Source: Paulownia fortunei (taxonomy: Eukaryota > Streptophyta > Magnoliopsida > Lamiales > Paulowniaceae). From it: a stretch of DNA of 64,000 nucleotides. Each line of letters starts with the position of its first letter. Positions within the stretch are counted from its first letter, which is position 1. The notes below the pieces were generated by a model. It did not search any database and was not told where the DNA came from. It saw nothing but the letters and a program-made list of their open reading frames with translations. Of this stretch, positions 37,416 to 49,720 are shown in pieces. A program made the translations under genes and the position numbers. The stretch spans positions 12,453,445-12,517,444 of the forward strand of contig CM033107.1 of NCBI GenBank assembly GCA_019321725.1. Reading direction: 5' to 3'.

Positions 37416-40400
37416 AGGTTGCCACACTTGGATACTTTCGCAAAGTATATGCCTGAATTTCATGTGATGAATGATTATGAAATAATCTATTTTTATGTGC
37501 AATAAATTTTTTTATATGATTTTTGGCTTGGGATAAATTATTTTATACATTAATTAGAATTGAAAGAAAAATAATTGATATTGGATGTAAAAAATTGGCC
37601 AATTTTGTGTGTGTTACTATAGTAGCGTGACCAAGCACCATAGCGCCACCTTAAGGCATCGTGTACGAGGCAAAGTAAGCCTTGGTGCCACAGCTCCACC
37701 CAAAGGTACCACAGTCATGGTTTACAAATGCCATGGTGCAGCTTACCGTCAAAAGTTTTTTAGAAGGGCTCGGCACCAGGTCTAGGTGCTGTAGTAGCAC
37801 TGTATTCCACAAGCTATTTCTTTTTTCAATTCTTTGTGTAATTATTACATAGGTTCTTAGTTTGTTCTATTTTTAAAATTAATAAAAAGTTGTTATTATG
37901 AAAAACTAAAAATTATATGTGCCAAATAAAAAAAAAGGCCCATAAAAGCATAAATTTAATGCTTTGAATTTATTCCGTGTGATGTATAAATTAGGCATGT
38001 ATGCTAGAATGGATGATCATGGAGCCTAGACTATTTTATTATAGATATTCCTTGTGCATTGCAAAACCTTGGTTTCATTACTTTAGGTTCTTTTAAGATG
38101 AGGCCTGTGTCTTGCCTTTTCTCTATTTTTTTGTGAATATAAATTCTACCTCCCTCCTATGTACTTTTCTTTGGAAGAAATTCAAGATTTCTTATTAGAA
38201 TAGCTTTGGTAATGAGAGTAGAATTAGGATATGAGACTTTCTTTTTGTTTGATAAAAAGAAGGAGCCAGGTAGATAAAAGTAAAGAATGAAGGTCCATGA
38301 ATTTATAGGTGATACATTCATGTAACAGATAAGATCTTTTATCATTTAACTACCTTTAAACTGATTTAGATTGACTTTGGCTCAATTAGATCGCATAGGA
38401 TATAACACATGATCGTCCCTTTTTATGTATGTATGGTAGATGCATGCACATGTTTATTTTTTGCTTTTCTTTTAATTATGCTTGTCATCATTAGGAAAGT
38501 GCAATATTAAATAAACAAAGTCTTGGAATTATAAAATGAACCCTCAATTGAAAGAAAGATTAAGAATTTCTAAAATTCTATATCAAGCAAATATGGGCAA
38601 AATTAGGTTGTGCCCAATGTTCAAGCCTTCCATTAAAAGTAGAAGACATGATGATGGTACCATATTTAAGACGTTGTCCATGAGTTGTGGGATGCCTAAA
38701 TAATGGAATATTGTAATCTCTACTAAGCATGAGAATGCCTATGGAATGGAATCGTCTTTATATTCATCCATAAGTCGTGGGATACTTAGATGCTCCATTT
38801 ACATGTTAGTTTGATGGGTACTGCTTGAGACTTAGTACTATACATATTCTTAAGCCATATGGGAAGTGGTGAGGCAAAATAATTTGGGGATTACACATGA
38901 TGCAATTGACGAGGTTGTTGTCTATCTTTTGATATTTTTTATGATCTCATATTCTTGGGCATGTAAAATATTGATTGGACAACAAAATGTAACACCCACT
39001 ACTCAGCAACTATATATAAAGTATAATTTGACATGATAGAACTTATGTGTACGTGAGATATATTTTTTTTTTTGGTTTACCACTTTAAGAAAGGAAATCA
39101 ATTTTTACACGCACAACCCTGTTTAAAATACTTCCTCACATATGTTTTGTATATATAGCAAGATCAATATTTATATAAAAACACAACACCCACAATGACC
39201 ACAATATTTACATACTTGTTTACAGTAAAGTTTTAAAAGCGAAATATAGTACCAGTCTCGAAATATAATACAACAGACTCAGAATATAACAAGCCAACAA
39301 AATAGTCCAACAGGTCGTCATCCATGTACACACTCTCTTAGATGCCTGTAGGAGCTCCAATAGCCGCCCAACCAGCAAAAGATGCTTCAAGCATCATCGT
39401 GCTCACCTACAATGCATAAACTATATAAGCTAACGCTCAACAAGTAAAGATTATGCATGTCAAAGAATAATCCACAATATCAAGTCATGTATCTCAAAAT
39501 GTTATGCCCACAATGAAATTCAATGTATCAAAATATTTCTCTCAAAATTATTTATTTCTTGGGCCCCTGACCAATGCTAGTATCCCACGTACCAGAAAAG
39601 AGCTCTGCACACTGCCATAATCCAATGGCCAATAAAGACTAAGCATGCAAATCCATGTATACTCATATGCATGTAAATTCATGCACGCGAACCTGCAAAT
39701 CAATGCATACAACCATGCAAATTCATGCATGCTTCGGTGCACTAGTAGTGGTCAGCAAAATATTTTTTTTCTCAGAATCAAGTCGTGCAATGTAAGATTT
39801 ATCACAATGCTCGTATATGATGCATGCACGTATCAATGCTCAAGTATGTATGCTCAATGGACATGAATGACAGTAATACGTGCCCTCTGCTATGCACATA
39901 TGATCTATGATATTACATATAAATCACACATTTACTATGTTTATGCATTGTAGTTGCAAATGAATTTTTACTTATATTTCACTTGGTTTGTGGCTTAGTC
40001 TAGATTTGTTTAGTGTTCCTCTCCAACCTTAGATGTAAAATAGCCTGTAATATTACCCAACATCAAGCACCATTTCCAATTTGGCATGTTGAAAGCACAA
40101 AATCTCATACTAAGGCCTTAAACACCAAGCTATCTAGGTAATAATCAAGCTTTCACAAACTAGAACCCAATATAGTCCCTCAAATACCTTAATTTCTCAT
40201 CTTAGATATATGTAAACATCATATAATTGAAGTATTATAACTCTAATAGCATGTACCTAATTGTTAACACTCAATAGCAACATGTTTAGGTTGAAACATG
40301 CTAAGTTATCAAATGAGACAGATTCACATTTTCATATTTTCTTGCTATCCAATTTAGTTACATGATAATTTTGACATTCCTAAATATATTCAATCATTCC

Positions 40401-42190
40401 AATTTTTTTACCACACTTAGATAACATGTAGATAAATATAATAATATTTTATAATTGCCTAAAATCACTGATTTACCTCAACAAAACCAGCCCACTTATC
40501 ACAACACAAAAATTATAAGTTCTATCATGACAGTTTTGAGTGTCTCTTTAAATATCAAACCATATTTCAATTTATAACCTCTCCAAACTTACATACATCA
40601 CCTAAAATCATATATAAACACATATATGGTGAAATATATAGGTTTTAATCAAGTTATTATACATATATAAAGCTTTAAAAACAAAAATCAGCAAGTATAC
40701 AGTTTCTGTCCCGAAAAATCCCTCTTTTGTGAATTATAAGACCATAGATAACATCCTAAAATGATTATAAACAATAATAGAATCTTTAAAAATTATAAAC
40801 CCACAAATAATTCAAGAACTTAAATAAAAAATATGAGTTAAGCTCACCTATGCACAAATTTAAACTTCTACTTGCTCATCCTTACTTTCCTTTGCTTCCT
40901 TCACTTTTTTCTTTACTTGGAATCACTTGGGAGCAACTTCTAAAATTTAATATGGAGGTTTTGGAGGTGAAATAGCTCAGAAAATGGTTTTTGATCTTGG
41001 TTCAAGGATATAAATAAAGAAAGGTTGAGGTGGTAGCTTGAGTTAGCAAAGCTTGAGGTGTCAAGTGGTGGTTTAAATTTGATGTTACACACACCTTATA
41101 CATCTGTAATTTAGTATTTATCATTATTGATTTATCTATTTACAACCTATTTAAATTTTTGTATGATTGGATAATAAATTCTACCTTAATGTCTTAATCG
41201 TTCATTCGATTTCTAAACCGATTGGCATCTGATTCTTAAATGATTGTCTTGTTTGCATTTCTAAAATTTTATGCACATATGGAACTTGTAGTATGACACT
41301 TAAATCACATTATATCATGTCCAGTATCCCAAGTATGTTAATTTACAAATATATACTTCTGAAATAACTTGATCAAATCAAATTATATCGTATAAACTTA
41401 CTAGTAACACCTTTAACACTTCTAAAAATTATAATGTGTAACCTAGTAATATTCATCATATTGATACCTATTTTTTTTCTTATTCCAATGTAGAATTGAC
41501 CATTTAGGTTAGGGAATTCGATAATCAATACCGTGCGAGAGCTTCAAAATTAAGTTTAATGATTAAGAATGTCGTATAAAATAAAATAAATTATATGATG
41601 TCAATATAAATGCTAATAGCATGCAATTAACATGTAATGCATGAATCATATTTGTCCAGGTGAGTAGTGAGAGGTTCGGATATCACACAAGACCACTAGA
41701 AAATTAAGTTTTTCTAAATCGCCATCTTGACGGTGATAGGGTTTTAATAAAATACTGAGAGATAATTATAATTAAAACTATATTATAAATGAATATATTA
41801 TCAAATAGACACTTAGTTTTCTCACTTAGGATAATAGTTCTCACTTTTAGATCAACTTGGGTTATTCTAGACAACAATGAACATCACTGAGCTCTAATCT
41901 ATCTGGATTGCTCTTGAAATTTGAGAATGATTCTAAAAGGTGAAGAAATGTGCAAAAGAGAGTTTCTACAATAGTTGTAGAAACAACTCCCACAAAAGTT
42001 GTGGAAGCACCCTTACTTCATATTTTTCTAAATATTGTAGAAGGTTAATAAGTTATAGGAGATTCTAGCTATCCAAGCTTAAATTTTTATTGTTGGTTCT
42101 ACGTACTCTTAGACTAAAGGTCTAAGACAAGAAGAGAGAAAGAGTTCTTAATAGAAACAAAATACAAAATAGGGCTGGGCTGGAGGATTA
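37416..42190 (+). other. Element B leader and eroded gag, interrupted by an LTR
   Basis: The leader resembles the C1 leader (57510-59090): a moderately GC-rich block lies at 37615-37810, and ordered matches run through 38640-38987 and 41688-41760. Most of the gag N-terminal region between 41760 and 42190 is unrecognisable. Only the C-terminal knuckle at 42211 is clear. The inserted LTR is 38988-41687. Confidence 0.65.
38988..41687 (+). repeat. Solo 2.7 kb Tekay-like LTR in the B leader
   Basis: It starts TGTAACACCCACTACTCAGC and ends GGATATCACA. The flanking 5-mers are CAAAA (38983-38987) and CAAGA (41688-41692). The copia leader is colinear across the insertion when compared with 58790-58960. 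The size and the TGTAACACCC start suggest a Tekay-type chromovirus LTR; this is inference, since no internal region is present. A cluster of ATGCA-type short repeats lies at 39641-39735. A truncated relative is at 16860-17709. Confidence 0.7.
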
Positions 42191-44436
42191 ATCAAGACAA
42201 GATAGGTTTATGCAACCATTGCGGTATGAAGAGGCATAGAAAGAGGAAGTGCAAGTATGGACTTACTTAAATGAATTAGAATGAGTTCTAATTCAAAATT
42301 TGAGTTAAAAAGGGATTTTTAATTCAAATTTATATTTTGTTGAAGTCAACCATTAACGTTGAACAATTCTTCTTGGGTAATGGATACCGAATATGATCCC
42401 GTCTCTACAAAAGGTTACAGAGGATAACAAGAATAATGAGACTAAGACATAAGGACAATCCTTAAGCTTTAAGTTGAAGCAAAGGTTGATTCATTGGCTA
42501 AATGAATGGACTACTTAGCTCTAACTAGAATAATGGTAGCACTAATTATTTACCTTTGGTGCGAAATAACATTAAGAGTGAGATTTCTATTAAATCATAA
42601 AAAGTTTGATTGAAAAATCAAAGAATGGAAATGTTCCATGGTTCTTGATGTTCGTGCATTAATAATTAATTTATACTACCATAGAATTCCATGATACATG
42701 ATTCAACAAAACAAAATGCAATTCAATAATCATGATTCCACATACTTGTGGAATGTGAGATTAAGTCATATCTCTAAGAAGAGAGTTCACAAAAAGGCAC
42801 AAATGCTTAACCTTTAGGACGAGCTTGACATACCAGTCTGTGAATCTTACCTTAAGAGAAAGATGATCAAATCACTATTTGTTGGACAAATGGAGCATTC
42901 CACAAATCCATTAGATTTGATCCATATAGAAGTAATTAGGCCACTAAGTGTTAGTGCTCGAGAAAACTACCACTATTTTATTACATTTATCGATGATCCA
43001 TCAAGGTATGGGTATATGTATCTTTAGAGATACAAGTCTAATTTCTTTGAAAGGTTCAAAGAATTTAGGCAGGTGATAGAGAAATAGATTAAGAGAAGAT
43101 AAAGACTCTACAATCTGATCAAGAAGGCAAGTACTTGAGCTCAAAGTTTCTTGATTATCTAAGAAGAATTAGATTCTCATAAAGTGAATCCAGATGAGCT
43201 TCACTAAATCACCTCCTTCATTTTGGGGATACGCCCTGGAATTGACGGTATTCTTATTAAGTAAGATTGTTATCTAAGTCAATACCTACAACATCATATT
43301 TGATATGATGTGACAAAAACTCCTCATATAAATACCTAAGGGTAGAGGAGGCCTACTTGAGCAAAGTTGTCAGTGGGAGATGGGTGGGATACAGGATCCA
43401 ACTTATGGTGTATTCAAAGGAATCTAATGGATACTATTTCTATGATTCCTAGAAATAAAGGTATTTATTTTGAGGAATGTCAACTTCATGATAAGAAGGA
43501 GTTTTTTATTCGATAGAAATATCTAGATCATAGAACTTAAAGGAGTTCAAGACCATAATTTATCCCACACATGGTAATGGTGCCTGAATGAATTCATAAA
43601 TTTCTAAAGTACACAACCTTTGAAGGAGATCCAAATGGACCTCGAGACCATCCATATGGGTATGGTCTCTTGCTGGAAAGCAACAAAGAGGATCTCTCTT
43701 TGGATTTTGATCCAAGGAGAAATGATGTATGACATCAATTCAAAAAAATGGCAAAGTACCATCCAAATGGACTCCGTGTACTCTAACAAGGTATAAACCT
43801 TGGTGGACCCACCATAGGGTATTGTACCTATTTACTGTAAATGAGTCTACAAGCGAAAGCTTGGAATACATGGGGGGTGATGACCTATAAGGAATAACTA
43901 CTTGCCAAATGATTACACTCAAAGTAAAATGTTGACTGTTGAGGAAGCTTTTTACTAAATGCAATGCCAAAGTCTATAGGTATTTTGTTTCCCATATTTA
44001 TGTATTATGAATACTAAGATATGGAAGTGGATGTGAAGATCGCTTTCCTCAGCAAGAGTATTGAGAAGGAGATCTATATCAAGCAGCCTGAGGTCTTCAT
44101 ATCCCATCAATGCAAGTAAAAGGTTTGCAAGTGTCAAAGGTCCACTTATGGACTAATGATGAATTTTTTTATGTTGGAACATTTGATTCGTTGAGTTAAT
44201 TAAATAGTTTGATTCCCTTAGGAATATGATGAACCAAGTGTTTACAAAAGGTTAGTTGGAGCATAATAGAGTTTATTGTATTGATAACATTCTACTTATA
44301 ATGATGGTGTACGAATGTTAAGGTCAACTAAGACTTGTTATCTACTAAGTTCACCACAAGTGATTTGGAATGCATCTTGGAGATTGGGGATTTAGATCTA
44401 TAAGGTCTAAAAAGACTCTACGACAATCCCAAACCC

Positions 44437-44480
<44 letters not shown>

Positions 44481-45262
44481 GGTAAAAGGGTTTAGCATGA
44501 TGGAATATAGGAGGAGATCCTTGCCTATGAGTCATAGTTTTTCTTTTTGAAAGTTTGTCCCCCCTAAAGACTTCTAGAAAAAGAGAAAATATGAGTCACA
44601 TCTTTATGTATCCTCTAAAGGAATCATGATATATTAAAATCTTTGTACGAGATATGATATCACAAATTCTCAGGGTATCACGAGTAGATAATGGTCTATT
44701 TTATGCGAAAAGTATTGAAAGTCGTAAAGAACTTCAGTACTTATGAAGCACTGAAGATGTCTTCTTGGAGTACGGCTACGGAGAATTAAAGCAGGGATGT
44801 TGCATCTATCTTTTAGTCCAAAGCAGAAAAGTTGAAGTCTATGTCTTGAATCGTGTTCATCCTAAAAGATGGGTGGGCCAACTGGAAGGAGTTACAAGCA
44901 TGAGACGATCGTGGATTCCACCACTGGGGTTGAATACAATATTGCAAGCGATGCTGCAAAGGAAGGTGTTTAGATGAGGAACTTATTCTAAAGGGTTAAA
45001 AGAGTTCTATATGTTGTTAATCTAGTATCTGTCTAATGTGATACCAATGGGGCAATTATATAAGCCAAAGAGTCAAGGTCTCGTCATAGATCCAAGCATA
45101 TAAAGAAGTGATACCATTTGATTTTAGCAATCATTGGTAGAGGTGACCACATAGTGGAAAGAGTTGCCTTAGTAGAAAAACATAGCATATCCATTGACAA
45201 GACCCCCAGGGAAAATAATATTTGAAGGACTTCTTGGCCTAAGATACTAGGTAATTGGCTAT
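42191..45262 (+). pseudogene. Element B copia gag-pol relic
   Basis: An intact CX2CX4HX4C knuckle (CNHCGMKRHRKRKC) lies at 42211-42252. It is followed by a worn protease (about 42370-42400), pre-integrase (42765-42880), integrase core (about 42880-43450), RT (about 43740-44640) and RNase H (about 44640-45180). Stops and frameshifts are everywhere. The RT active site reads CIDN at 44277-44288 in place of YVDD. A CA/TA microsatellite has expanded inside the RT end. The same sequence reappears at 52924-55995. Confidence 0.8.
44440..44480 (+). repeat. (CA)15(TA)5 microsatellite
   Basis: There are fifteen CA units, then TATATATATAT. The copy at 55173-55213 has the same repeat number. Confidence 0.95.
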
Positions 45263-45388
45263 AGGGCAAGTGGGAGATTGTTAGAGTAGTGTCTGCCATG
45301 CCAATTAATGGTTGCTTCTATATCCTAGAGAATAGATAACCTTATTTAAAATATATTAACATATTGGTAATTCTTTATCTTTAATTGC
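45263..45388 (+). repeat. Element B polypurine tract and start of 3' LTR
   Basis: GGGCAAGTGGGAGAT precedes TGTTAGAGTAGTGTC at 45279, which matches the 5' LTR start at 33685. Only 110 bp of LTR is present before the gap; the continuation is seen at 55994 onward. Confidence 0.85.
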
Positions 45389-45488
45389 NNNNNNNNNNNN
45401 NNNNNNNNNNNNNNNNNNNNNNNNNNNNNNNNNNNNNNNNNNNNNNNNNNNNNNNNNNNNNNNNNNNNNNNNNNNNNNNNNNNNNNNN
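45389..45488. other. Assembly gap of 100 N
   Basis: This is exactly 100 unknown bases, the conventional placeholder for a gap of unknown size. The flanking sequences overlap each other by about 10.6 kb. Confidence 0.98.
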
Positions 45489-48400
45489 AACTATTCTTAG
45501 AGAGAAAATAGAGTCATTCTTGGAGACAAGGAGAGCTTCAACCATTTCTTCCACTTCAAAAATTAGTGAACAATTTTCATGCTATTTCTTATGTATTTCT
45601 TGAAGTTATATTCATACATAATGAACTAAACATTTCTTTATAGAGGATGATGTAACCTTATTTGATCCTGTGTTTTGAATTCCAAATATTATTAGTTCAA
45701 GTTATTTATCTTATTTGTGTTATCTTGTTTAGTATTGCATCTTGATTATTTGGCTATTAATTGAGAGTGTTTGATGTATGAGATTCAATACTCAAGAGAG
45801 GGAATATTATACATGATCATAAAGATAACATAACCTAGGAATCATAGAGTTGAGAAGCTTATGAAACCTTTGAAGTTTTGAAGAAGAATTCAGTTAACCT
45901 TTATAGATTTTTATTCTTGAATTTTTATAGAGATATTAAAATTCATATTAGAACTCATAATCAATTCGGCACTCGAGAGAGGGAATTAATGGGCTTAGAA
46001 ATTCTTGACTTACATGTATTGTTGACTTGAATTAGTATGTTCTGGAAGGAAAAACATAGATGATAATTAGGGGAGTCATTCCTCTAAAATTTCTTGTTCA
46101 TAAGGTGTTTGCTATATTATTTCTAAGAACTCTAGTTTTATATTTGCAATTTTTATCTTAATCTACTTTGTTTACAAATCATCACTTAATTTTTTAGATA
46201 AAATTATGACTATTTGAACTACAATACTTGCTATAATTTTTTATTGCAATCCTTGTGGATACGATACTCAACTCACTGTTGTGTTAAAACTTGACACCGT
46301 ACACTTGCGATTTGGAAAATATTTCACAAATAGTACACCAAATAGGCTTATAGAAAATTCTCATTCAGAAACATTGTTTGTCGAATGAAAATTCTCCAAT
46401 TACGATAGTGCATGAGTTAATCCTTTGACTTAAGGCACCATGGTAGCCTTATACATGACATCATGCGCTTTGATGTATTTTTCAATTGCATGACAATTAC
46501 AAGCGGTTTATGTTGGGTGTACAATCTTCGTGTATGAAGGTTAATGAGTGACTAATAAAGGATCCATCACCTATCTAGTAGAAAAAATAAATCTCCTATG
46601 CATTCCACAGTCCTTGACTTAGAGTCTTTGTCCAAAGTAAGATGAATATTAAATGAGGATTTTCTAATGATTCATCAATATTCAATGTAACTAGGAATGG
46701 AATCATAGTTATTTAGTCAATTATAGATTCAACTAATAATTCGTACCCTAGACTTAATTGGAAGATTAGTTGACAGAAGGACTGGACGTGGATTATAATC
46801 GTAATGGAAATAGGTTTGCTTACTAATTCACCTAAGACTAGATGGTCAAGATGCACTGCTTGGTGCTTCCTATGACTTATGAATTTTTTGAAATTAAGGA
46901 GTTAATTTCAAGATTCATTAATTAATTAGAATATATTTTATATATTCACTAAGTTGTAAGAGTTGCAAATCCACTGCTTGCTTATTTGTGAATTTAATGG
47001 GTCACACACAAAATGAGACATATCACTTCTATCTTTGAATATAATCCAAGGAGTTCGATCATATTAATTCATGGAGATTAATTAACTCAGAACTGAAATT
47101 AATTTTATGAGTTAAATTAATTCATCCAATTAAATATTATGATTATTTAATTCAATCTAATTATGATTGAGCTCTTTGGGAGTAAATCAATTAATTAATA
47201 GGATCAATTAATTAATGGGCCTAAATTACTTTAAGGAGTAAATTTGCCTTAATTTGATTAGAAGGCCTTGTAGAACTATTTAATTAATTTATTATATTAA
47301 TTTATTATATTAATTAATTGATGGAGATCAATTAAAGTGCAAGCCCAAGGGGTAATGGACTCATAGAAGAGGCCTATTGGGAGTCTTTAATTAGAAAATT
47401 AAATACTACATGTCTTAGATGGAAATCAATTAAGATTTAGAGTCTTATAAGGAAAGAAATCAAAGACTCGTATTTTTTATTTAAAGGAATAAGCTAAGAA
47501 GAAAAGAGAAAGATATAAGCTTGGAAAGTGATCAAGGATTAGGATTGAACCACCTTGTTTATAAATACACATAATGGGGACAAAATTATGGGTTAGAGAA
47601 CAAAACAAATTCATCCTCCTCTTGTTTCTCTCTCTCATGGTGTTCCCTTCTCACAAGAAATTATTAGTTTCATCAAAAGATTCCACCCTTTCGATATCAA
47701 CTTGATTTTTCTAGTTACTAGTTGAATTAAGAATCAAGGTTACACTCTCAAATTCTAGATTAGAAAAAAGAATTTAATATCTTCTAGTAGAGATAGAAAA
47801 TTATGATCTTGGACATCGCGTGGATGCCATTAGAGGGAAGATATTTTGGATTCCAACAGCGAATCAAGTTTCTAATCTAGGCCAAGATTCAAATTAGTTT
47901 TAGGATTTCTACAAAGAGTTCATGAGGAGGATAGCAATTCGGATTACTTCACACCCTACATTAGCATAAGTGTTTGTAAAGGTATAATAGCGAAACCTTT
48001 ATTCTTAATTAATTAAAATATTCGAGTGTAAACTGATTTATTACATCGAATTAGGGATAACATATAATAAATAGTTTATTGCATGTAACTTTTAAGATTT
48101 TTGTGCTTTGTCCTACAATTTTGCAAACCTAACAGTGGTATCAGACCTAGGTTGCCACACTTGGATACTTTCGCAAAGTATATGCCTGAATTTCATGTGA
48201 TGAATGATTATGAAATAATCTATTTTTATGTGCAATAAATTTTTTTATATGATTTTTGGCTTGGGATAAATTATTTTATACATTAATTAGAATTGAAAGA
48301 AAAATAATTGATATTGGATGTAAAAAATTGGCCAATTTTGTGTGTGTTACTATAGTAGCGTGACCAAGCACCATAGCGCCACCTTAAGGCATCGTGTACG

Positions 48401-49720
48401 AGGCAAAGTAAGCCTTGGTGCCACAGCTCCACCCAAAGGTACCACAGTCATGGTTTACAAATGCCATGGTGCAGCTTACCGTCAAAAGTTTTTTAGAAGG
48501 GCTCGGCACCAGGTCTAGGTGCTGTAGTAGCACTGTATTCCACAAGCTATTTCTTTTTTCAATTCTTTGTGTAATTATTACATAGGTTCTTAGTTTGTTC
48601 TATTTTTAAAATTAATAAAAAGTTGTTATTATGAAAAACTAAAAATTATATGTGCCAAATAAAAAAAAAGGCCCATAAAAGCATAAATTTAATGCTTTGA
48701 ATTTATTCCGTGTGATGTATAAATTAGGCATGTATGCTAGAATGGATGATCATGGAGCCTAGACTATTTTATTATAGATATTCCTTGTGCATTGCAAAAC
48801 CTTGGTTTCATTACTTTAGGTTCTTTTAAGATGAGGCCTGTGTCTTGCCTTTTCTCTATTTTTTTGTGAATATAAATTCTACCTCCCTCCTATGTACTTT
48901 TCTTTGGAAGAAATTCAAGATTTCTTATTAGAATAGCTTTGGTAATGAGAGTAGAATTAGGATATGAGACTTTCTTTTTGTTTGATAAAAAGAAGGAGCC
49001 AGGTAGATAAAAGTAAAGAATGAAGGTCCATGAATTTATAGGTGATACATTCATGTAACAGATAAGATCTTTTATCATTTAACTACCTTTAAACTGATTT
49101 AGATTGACTTTGGCTCAATTAGATCGCATAGGATATAACACATGATCGTCCCTTTTTATGTATGTATGGTAGATGCATGCACATGTTTATTTTTTGCTTT
49201 TCTTTTAATTATGCTTGTCATCATTAGGAAAGTGCAATATTAAATAAACAAAGTCTTGGAATTATAAAATGAACCCTCAATTGAAAGAAAGATTAAGAAT
49301 TTCTAAAATTCTATATCAAGCAAATATGGGCAAAATTAGGTTGTGCCCAATGTTCAAGCCTTCCATTAAAAGTAGAAGACATGATGATGGTACCATATTT
49401 AAGACGTTGTCCATGAGTTGTGGGATGCCTAAATAATGGAATATTGTAATCTCTACTAAGCATGAGAATGCCTATGGAATGGAATCGTCTTTATATTCAT
49501 CCATAAGTCGTGGGATACTTAGATGCTCCATTTACATGTTAGTTTGATGGGTACTGCTTGAGACTTAGTACTATACATATTCTTAAGCCATATGGGAAGT
49601 GGTGAGGCAAAATAATTTGGGGATTACACATGATGCAATTGACGAGGTTGTTGTCTATCTTTTGATATTTTTTATGATCTCATATTCTTGGGCATGTAAA
49701 ATATTGATTGGACAACAAAA

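Noticed and set aside
38157..38345. 62-residue minus-strand frame repeated identically at 48890-49078
   Set aside because: Identity reflects the duplicated block. The sequence is copia leader and the corresponding C1 leader lacks the frame.
39641..39735. Cluster of ATGCA/GCATGC repeats suggesting an array or regulatory palindrome
   Set aside because: The units are irregular in length and spacing. It is inside the 2.7 kb LTR and best seen as internal LTR sequence. It is not a CRISPR array.
45385..45603. Open frame across the N gap
   Set aside because: It is mostly unknown bases, an artefact of translating N.
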